Assembly (NCBI GenBank): GCA_021107495.1
Contig: JAIOSR010000086.1
Span: 1 to 10,612, forward strand
Direction of reading: 5' to 3'
DNA length: 10,612 bases
DNA from: Desulfobacterales bacterium
Lineage (GTDB): Bacteria > Desulfobacterota > DSM-4660 > Desulfatiglandales > Desulfatiglandaceae
Positions 5,754 through 10,612 of this stretch are shown here, in pieces (the stretch's first letter is position 1; the number at the start of each line of letters is the position of its first letter). Below the pieces are notes generated by a model. It was not told where the DNA came from. It saw only the letters and a list, made by a program, of their open reading frames with translations, and did not search any database. The position numbers and the translations under genes are program-made.

Positions 5754-6851
5754 GTGGCATTACCAAGGAAAAAGCATGAGAACGACAATCAGGACCAGAG
5801 CGAAAACAGATGGAAGTTCTCTGACCTTGTGGAAGATCCCCAAATAGGGGATAGGTGGGAAAAAGTTCGTAAATATTTTTTCCTGCGTGAATCCACCTAT
5901 GACATGACCAACCGGTGTAACATCAGGTGCGAGGGGTGTTATTACTATGTGGGTGAAAAGCAATTCGCCGGGGAAAACAGAGACCCTGAAGCCTGGCGCA
6001 GGCTTATGCAGGGAGAGAAATCAAGGGGTATTACATATGTTGTTCTTGCCGGGGCCGAACCATCCCTGGTCCCTGAACTCTGTGAGGTCTGCTATCAGGA
6101 GATCCCTTTAGGCGCTATTGCATCCAATGGTATAAAGCGCATACCACGATCTATAGACTATAAAATTCACATCTCGGTCTGGGGAAATGATGAGACAAGC
6201 TTTAAAGTAAGAAGCGCGAAAAATATGCTGCTCAAGCAGATAGATAATTATAAAGGTGATCCAAGGGCCGTATTTGTCTATACCTTTACCCGTGAAAATA
6301 TTGACGAAATTTATGAGGTGATGGATGTCCTTGCAGAACATGAGTGCCGGATTACCTTTAACATGTTTTCCGCGCCCGTAGGTTATGAAGGCCCCCTTCG
6401 TCATACCGAAGAATCCCTTATGCATACCCGCAAGGCAATCATGAAGCTCATTTCCTCACATTCGGAAAACGTCCTGTTTTCTCCTTATAACGTTGTCGCC
6501 CATACCCACAGCCATGGACTTCATGATCTTTTTACCTGCTCGTATCCGAGGATGAATCCTTCTACCGACATAGGACTGGGCCGGTCCTTCAGGCAATATC
6601 GAACGGATCTTACCTGGGATCGGGATGTTGCCTGCTGCGTACCGGATACGGACTGCCATGACTGCAGGCATTATGCAGCAGGGAGTGCAGTAGTTACTGC
6701 AAGGTTGTTTCGTCATGCAACGGATCCCGATACATTCAAATCCTGGCTCGACTATGTTGACACGTATCTTGCAGTCTGGGTCATGGGATATGAGAAAGGC
6801 AAAAACCTTTGTGATTATCCGGTCGCGCCGCCCGGCCACGATATTTTTTAG
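5754..6851 (+). CDS. Radical SAM enzyme with C-terminal cysteine cluster (paralogue 1)
   Basis: A 365-residue cytoplasmic radical SAM protein. After a charged N-terminus of about 40 residues it has CNIRCEGC (Cys55, Cys59, Cys62), which binds the SAM-cleaving 4Fe-4S cluster, and AGAEPS at about 99-104 as the SAM-binding GGEP-like motif. No cobalamin domain is present. At the C-terminus Cys262, Cys294-Cys295, Cys301 and Cys304 form a CC-x5-C-x2-C group that could bind an auxiliary iron-sulfur cluster, as in SPASM-like enzymes, but it is not a standard SPASM pattern. The start is GTG 5754 with GGAG at 5742-5745. It is followed by a strong terminator, then by a close paralogue at 6962-7960. The neighbours suggest that the substrate is an acyl-ACP or lipid chain. 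The reaction is unknown. Confidence 0.85.
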   Translation: MALPRKKHENDNQDQSENRWKFSDLVEDPQIGDRWEKVRKYFFLRESTYDMTNRCNIRCEGCYYYVGEKQFAGENRDPEAWRRLMQGEKSRGITYVVLAGAEPSLVPELCEVCYQEIPLGAIASNGIKRIPRSIDYKIHISVWGNDETSFKVRSAKNMLLKQIDNYKGDPRAVFVYTFTRENIDEIYEVMDVLAEHECRITFNMFSAPVGYEGPLRHTEESLMHTRKAIMKLISSHSENVLFSPYNVVAHTHSHGLHDLFTCSYPRMNPSTDIGLGRSFRQYRTDLTWDRDVACCVPDTDCHDCRHYAAGSAVVTARLFRHATDPDTFKSWLDYVDTYLAVWVMGYEKGKNLCDYPVAPPGHDIF

Positions 6852-6862
6852 TATAGGCAGAG

Positions 6863-6892
6863 CTCCACGTCCTATAAACGTGGAGTTTTTTT
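6863..6892 (+). terminator. Rho-independent terminator
   Basis: CTCCACGT at 6863-6870 and ACGTGGAG at 6878-6885 form a perfect 8-base stem with a 7-base loop, followed by seven T at 6886-6892. It starts 11 bases after the stop of the radical SAM gene at 5754-6851. It should end or attenuate the transcript from the first operon, so the genes from 6962 on may have their own promoter or be expressed at a lower level by read-through. Confidence 0.9.
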
Positions 6893-6898
6893 AGTTTA

Positions 6899-6960
6899 GG
6901 AGTTGATGGACTCGTAAAAAGGCGCAGAGCGACTTTTTATGAGGTTATTGGGAGTTGATG
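6899..6960. repeat. Inverted repeat flanked by 10-base direct repeats
   Basis: CTCGTAAAAAG at 6911-6921 and CTTTTTATGAG at 6933-6943 form an 11-base inverted repeat with one mismatch (G-U in plus-strand RNA) around an 11-base loop. The decamer GGAGTTGATG occurs on both sides, at 6899-6908 and 6951-6960. This is the arrangement expected of a short MITE-like insertion with a target duplication, though chance is not excluded. The right copy supplies the Shine-Dalgarno of the next gene. No transposase is present. Confidence 0.5.
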
Positions 6961-6961
6961 A

Positions 6962-7960
6962 ATGAAAACAGTCAGTTCATTGTTAGATGAAGAGTGGTAT
7001 GAAAGGTATAAATCAATCTCTAAATTGAACATTCGGAGTTCCATATATGATGTGACCAATAGATGTAATCTCCGTTGCAAGGGTTGTTTCTTTTTTTCCT
7101 CTGGTGAGGACAAAGTGGCAAAGGAAGAGATGGACCTAAGGAAATGGGAGAATTTCATCGACAATGAGAAGAAAAGGGGTGTTAATCTCGCTATCCTGGT
7201 CGGTGGAGAGCCTACGATCTGTCTTGACAGGGTTGAGGCATTCTATAAGCGGTTACCCACGTTTTGTGCGACAAACGGCATAATCAAGGTTCCAAGGGAC
7301 AGATTCCCGGATATGATGGTCGGTATCTCTTTGTGGGGTGATGAAGAGGACGAAAAATTACTTAGAGGAAAAGATACCTTTTCCATCTCCAGCAAAAATT
7401 ATTATGGGGATCCCCATGCCTACTATCTATATACAATCACGCCTAAACAGATAGGAAAGACGGAACGTATTATCACCAAGATTCGAGACGTGGGTGTTAA
7501 GGTCCACATGCAGTTGCTCTCAAATGATGAAGGGGTTGAAAACTTTTTCTGGACCAAGGAAGAGTTTAGAGATATTCGGGCCGAGATGGATGAGATGCTC
7601 GACAGGTATCCGGATACGGTAATATCCTCTAAGTATTATCACGAAATCATCACAACGGGAAAGATGCTGGACAGAACATTCGGCTGGCGAGAATGCCCTT
7701 CCGTAACCGAGCCCATTGACCGCAGGGAGCCCAGACCCAAAAGTCTGATAGGTTTTATCCGTTGGGCCTCGGACCTGAAGACAATGCATCGATGCTGTAC
7801 ATCTGAAACACGAGACTGTTCCACCTGTAAGGATGGGGCGGCGCATATGAGTTGGGTGATGGTAAACAAGCGGGCACACATGCGTTCAGAAAACGACCTT
7901 CATAATTGGATAGAGGTTTACGAGATGTTCGCAAAGCTCTATCAGTTTATTCCATGGTAG
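6962..7960 (+). CDS. Radical SAM enzyme with C-terminal cysteine cluster (paralogue 2)
   Basis: A 332-residue radical SAM protein. Cys35, Cys39 and Cys42 form the CNLRCKGC cluster site, and VGGEPT at 80-85 is the canonical SAM-binding motif. It shares with the protein at 5754-6851 the frame YD-x-TNRCN, a TNGI segment, ISLWGDE versus ISVWGND, and YYGDP versus YKGDP. It also shares the C-terminal cysteines (Cys245, Cys278-Cys279, Cys286, Cys289; CC-x6-C-x2-C), so the two arose by duplication. It lacks the extra charged N-terminus of its paralogue. GGGAG at 6950-6954 lies 7 bases before ATG 6962. The pair could act in succession on the same chain or form a heterodimer. The substrate is not known; a lipid or acyl-ACP is inferred from the neighbours. 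Confidence 0.86.
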   Translation: MKTVSSLLDEEWYERYKSISKLNIRSSIYDVTNRCNLRCKGCFFFSSGEDKVAKEEMDLRKWENFIDNEKKRGVNLAILVGGEPTICLDRVEAFYKRLPTFCATNGIIKVPRDRFPDMMVGISLWGDEEDEKLLRGKDTFSISSKNYYGDPHAYYLYTITPKQIGKTERIITKIRDVGVKVHMQLLSNDEGVENFFWTKEEFRDIRAEMDEMLDRYPDTVISSKYYHEIITTGKMLDRTFGWRECPSVTEPIDRREPRPKSLIGFIRWASDLKTMHRCCTSETRDCSTCKDGAAHMSWVMVNKRAHMRSENDLHNWIEVYEMFAKLYQFIPW

Positions 7961-8012
7961 TTGTACGGCCCCATACCCCGGTTTTCCAACCCCGTAATCC
8001 CCTGGTCTGCCC

Positions 8013-9263
8013 ATGAATTCAAAAAAGAATGTTATCATAGGATATGACGCTGTTTCACCCCTCGGAGTAGACCTGAAGACCCAGTGGGACAGGGCCGCAA
8101 GGGGCGAAAGCGGAATAGGGAAACTTACACGCTTTTTTGTAAATGAAGATTTTCCTGTCAACATAGCGGGTCAGGTTGATGATATTGATGTCTCCCCATA
8201 TCCCTTCCTATCCCCTCGCAGCCTGGCTCACTGGACATCCCCCATATTTAAATATGCCATGCTGGTTGTGCACCGGGCCCTTGAAAAGAGCGGGGTTGAG
8301 ATAACCTCCGAGCTTTCTCCACGGGTTGCAGTTACTTTCAGTTCAGCGGTAGGGGGCCAGGACGCGGTTTTAGATGCAGACAGGCGCATGATCTCGGAAG
8401 GGAAGCTGCCCCATCCCTTTACAAATCCCAATTCATGTATAAACATGGTGGGAGGAAAGGTATCAATTTTAACCAATGCTACCGGCCCCATTACGTCCAC
8501 GATTACGGCCTGTGCCACGGGTATAACATCGGTCATCATCGCGGCGATGTTGCTGGATCAGGGGAAGGCCGACATTGCCATATGCGGGGCCGTTGATTTT
8601 GCATTGGTCGAACCTATCGTGGCCGGTTTTGCGACCATGAACGGAGCTTATACTCCCAAGGAAGGTCAACCACCTGAGCATCCAACAAGGATAAGCCGTC
8701 CATTTTCGGTCGACAGGAGAGGGTTCGTTATATCAGAGGGTGCAGGAAGCATCATAATCGCAACAAGGGAATTTGCCGATGCCCACGGCATAGGTTATAA
8801 TCTTGAGCTGGCCGGTTGGAGCATGACTTCGGATGCCCATCATTTTGTTGCCCCCAATCTTGATACGGTAAAGCGATGCATTGTCGAAAGTATGGAAAGC
8901 GCGGGAATCGGGCCTGTTGATATCGACTCGATAAATGCGCATGCCACATCAACAAGGGTAGGTGATAAGGTGGAATTTGATGCACTTAAAGCGGTTTTCG
9001 GAGATAATATCCCTCCGGTTTCCGCAAACAAGTCTCTTATCGGTCATGCCATGGGGGCATCAAGCGCTATTGAATCGATATTTGCCATGGAGGGAATGGT
9101 CAAAAACAGACTGCTCCCCACCATCAACCATAAGCCCGATCCTGAAATAGAACTGGATTGCGTTGCAGAAGGGGTGCGTGACCTGAACCAGGAGTTCCTG
9201 TTGAAGAATTCATTCGGTTTTGGAGGCTGCAACTCGTGCGTTGTTTTCAGGAGGATACGGTAA
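8013..9263 (+). CDS. Beta-ketoacyl-ACP synthase, FabF-type (tandem copy 1)
   Basis: A 416-residue condensing enzyme of normal FabF length, with Cys167 in TACATG, His310 in NAHATST and His345 in KSLIGHAMGA, and a C-terminal NSFGFGGCN motif. The Cys-His-His triad is intact, so it should catalyse decarboxylative condensation of malonyl-ACP with an acyl primer. The HATST motif replaces the usual HGTST. No Shine-Dalgarno is visible before the ATG at 8013 (the upstream bases are C-rich), which is odd among these genes; translation may depend on coupling or be weak. It is followed after 4 bases by a second ketosynthase with a closely similar N-terminus, the result of tandem duplication. Its separate role from the fusion protein at 1307-3478 is unknown; primer selection or a different chain-length stage is possible. 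Confidence 0.92.
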   Translation: MNSKKNVIIGYDAVSPLGVDLKTQWDRAARGESGIGKLTRFFVNEDFPVNIAGQVDDIDVSPYPFLSPRSLAHWTSPIFKYAMLVVHRALEKSGVEITSELSPRVAVTFSSAVGGQDAVLDADRRMISEGKLPHPFTNPNSCINMVGGKVSILTNATGPITSTITACATGITSVIIAAMLLDQGKADIAICGAVDFALVEPIVAGFATMNGAYTPKEGQPPEHPTRISRPFSVDRRGFVISEGAGSIIIATREFADAHGIGYNLELAGWSMTSDAHHFVAPNLDTVKRCIVESMESAGIGPVDIDSINAHATSTRVGDKVEFDALKAVFGDNIPPVSANKSLIGHAMGASSAIESIFAMEGMVKNRLLPTINHKPDPEIELDCVAEGVRDLNQEFLLKNSFGFGGCNSCVVFRRIR

Positions 9264-9267
9264 TAGC

Positions 9268-10533
9268 ATGAAGGCCCCAAAAAACAGACGTGTATTTGTT
9301 ATAGGCTACGGAGCGGCAACCCCCCTTGGTGTGACGTTCAAAGAGACATGGGATCGGGCAGTCAAGGGAGAAGCGGGTTTTGGAAGGATCACCAGGTGTA
9401 AGGTAGATTCCCTCTGCAATGTGGTGGGTGAGATCCCTGAATGGGACCCCCTGGATCTCGATTTTGTTGACGGGAAAGAGGCATACAACTGGAATGCCGG
9501 TTTTGTCCTTTTAACGGTAGCGGTCTGCAAGGAAGCGCTTGACAACTCAGGTCTTCAGATGGATAAGGATACCGGACCGAGAACGGCCTGTCTCATAGGT
9601 TCGGCCTTGAACGGGAGCGACGCATTTCGTATTGCGATGGATAACTATGTGAACAAAGGGCCTTTAAAGGTAAGCCCATACCTGCTTCCGAATCTGTGCG
9701 CCAACTTGCCGTCAGGCAAGGCCGGTATGCTCCTGGGGTTTACAGGCCCGGTTTTCTCTCCCCAGGGGGCCTGCGCTTCAGGCAACCACGCAATAGGATT
9801 AGGTTCGAGAATGATACGGGACGGGGATTGTGACTTTGTCCTTGCTGGGGGCGCGGAAACATGTGTTGTTCCCGAGATTATTCACGGATTTGAAAACATG
9901 AATGCCACAATCAAGGTCCTCCCCGGGGACCGGGCGTATGATGATCCGTCCCAGGCATCGCGTCCTTTCAGCATTGACAGAAAGGGTTTTGTCCTTTCCG
10001 AAGGGGGGGGCGTGCTTGTCTTAGCCGCCGAAGAGATGCTTGCGGCCTATGGGCTTACCCCGAAAGCAGAGGTCTTGGGTATCGGCTGGACCTCGGATGC
10101 CTATCACTTCACGAGGCCCAGGACGGAAACCGTCGTTCGTTCTCTTCAGGGGGCTATTGAAGATGCCGGGTTAGAGCCCGGTGATATTCAATATGTAAAC
10201 ACCCATGGGACATCTACACCAAGAGGCGACAGCATTGAAGTTGAATGCCTTAGAAGGGTGTTCGGCAAACAACTGGAAAGGATTCCCGTAACATCCAATA
10301 AATCCCAAATCGGCCATACACTTGGGGCCGCGGCTGCCATAGAAGGGGCCTTAAGCATAGAAGCCATGCGGAATGGCGTAATACTTCCCACAATTAACCA
10401 TATCCCCGACCCGGAATTTGAGGACATTGACGTGGTTCCCGGCAATGCCAGGAAACATGCCTATGATATTTTTATTTCCAATGCATTTGGATTCGGCGGG
10501 ACAAATTGCTGTGTAGTCTTTAGAGGGACGTGA
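9268..10533 (+). CDS. Beta-ketoacyl-ACP synthase, FabF-type (tandem copy 2)
   Basis: A 421-residue condensing enzyme with Cys169 in GACASGNH, His313 in NTHGTST and His350 in KSQIGHTLGA, and a terminal NAFGFGGTN motif; the catalytic triad is complete. The ATG at 9268 lies 4 bases after the stop of the previous ketosynthase. AGGAGG at 9249-9254 is 13 bases upstream, a long spacing, and an upstream in-frame TTG at 9220 would overlap the previous gene by 44 bases and add residues unlike any ketosynthase N-terminus. Shared segments such as VIGY-x-A-x-x-PLGV and the SRPFS(V/I)DR(R/K)GFV block show that it is a paralogue of the gene at 8013-9263. The two could form a heterodimer or act on different substrates. 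It leads directly into the next gene. Confidence 0.93.
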   Translation: MKAPKNRRVFVIGYGAATPLGVTFKETWDRAVKGEAGFGRITRCKVDSLCNVVGEIPEWDPLDLDFVDGKEAYNWNAGFVLLTVAVCKEALDNSGLQMDKDTGPRTACLIGSALNGSDAFRIAMDNYVNKGPLKVSPYLLPNLCANLPSGKAGMLLGFTGPVFSPQGACASGNHAIGLGSRMIRDGDCDFVLAGGAETCVVPEIIHGFENMNATIKVLPGDRAYDDPSQASRPFSIDRKGFVLSEGGGVLVLAAEEMLAAYGLTPKAEVLGIGWTSDAYHFTRPRTETVVRSLQGAIEDAGLEPGDIQYVNTHGTSTPRGDSIEVECLRRVFGKQLERIPVTSNKSQIGHTLGAAAAIEGALSIEAMRNGVILPTINHIPDPEFEDIDVVPGNARKHAYDIFISNAFGFGGTNCCVVFRGT

Positions 10534-10534
10534 T

Positions 10535-10612
10535 ATGAGGCCAAAACCATTCATTCCTGAGCCGTTTGGCAAAGATGACCGGTATGTGAGAGACAAGACC
10601 GGCGGTCTGGTC
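10535..10612 (+). CDS. Start of an unidentified gene (partial)
   Basis: An ATG at 10535, one base after the ketosynthase stop, opens a frame that runs to the window edge: 26 residues beginning MRPKPFIPEPFGKDDRYVRD. GAGGG at 10523-10527 lies 7 bases before the ATG, so translation is well supported. The fragment is proline-rich and charged, with no signal peptide or recognisable motif. I do not recognise the family. Its position makes it a likely member of the same operon. Confidence 0.6.
   Translation, partial: MRPKPFIPEPFGKDDRYVRDKTGGLV

Noticed and set aside
443..10533. Aryl-polyene pigment cluster
   Set aside because: Chain-building genes are similar in kind, but the aryl starter ligase, methyltransferase and acyltransferases typical of those clusters are not visible, and three radical SAM enzymes are not expected there.
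1..10612. CRISPR array, tRNA, rRNA or transposase gene
   Set aside because: No regularly spaced repeats, no tRNA or rRNA sequence and no transposase motifs were seen on either strand.

Overview
The window holds a dense lipid/polyketide-type biosynthetic locus from a bacterium. I cannot name the species. Mid-range base composition, frequent GTG/TTG starts, several palindromic intergenic elements and the gene content suggest Desulfobacterota (deltaproteobacteria) or a related anaerobic lineage, but this is a weak inference.

Layout. On the minus strand, left edge: a FabG-type ketoreductase cut by the window edge (1-302), preceded in its operon by a hotdog dehydratase of the ApeP-like type (443-868). 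A 124-base multi-hairpin element (318-441) fills the space between them. An AT-rich divergent promoter region follows (869-1025). Everything to the right is on the plus strand: acyl carrier protein (1026-1310); a 723-residue fusion of a ketosynthase with a ketosynthase-like, chain-length-factor-type domain that lacks the catalytic Cys (1307-3478); a B12-binding-type radical SAM enzyme interrupted by a frameshift at a run of nine T (3729-5077); a FabZ/FabA-like dehydratase (5090-5455); a second acyl carrier protein (5456-5722); a radical SAM enzyme (5754-6851); a strong rho-independent terminator (6863-6892); a paralogous radical SAM enzyme (6962-7960); two tandem FabF-type ketosynthases (8013-9263, 9268-10533); and the first 26 codons of a further gene (10535-10612).

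How the genes may work together. Two carrier proteins, three intact ketosynthase active sites plus one chain-length-factor-like domain, a ketoreductase and two dehydratases make a type II chain-building set. No enoyl reductase, acyltransferase or thioesterase is visible here. Such a set would be expected to leave double bonds in the chain, giving a polyene acyl-ACP. Three radical SAM enzymes could then act on that chain, for example by cyclisation, methylation or desaturation. Fatty-acid-synthesis paralogues together with several radical SAM proteins is, as far as I recall, the gene content proposed for ladderane lipids in anammox bacteria. The product here is unknown, and a ladderane or other carbocyclic lipid is a hypothesis. 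Aryl-polyene clusters are the main alternative relatives for the chain-building half, but they do not normally carry radical SAM enzymes.

Stretches without genes are all under 300 bases: 303-442 (structured repeat), 869-1025 (promoter region), 3479-3728 (inverted repeats and a heptamer array) and 6852-6961 (terminator plus inverted repeat).
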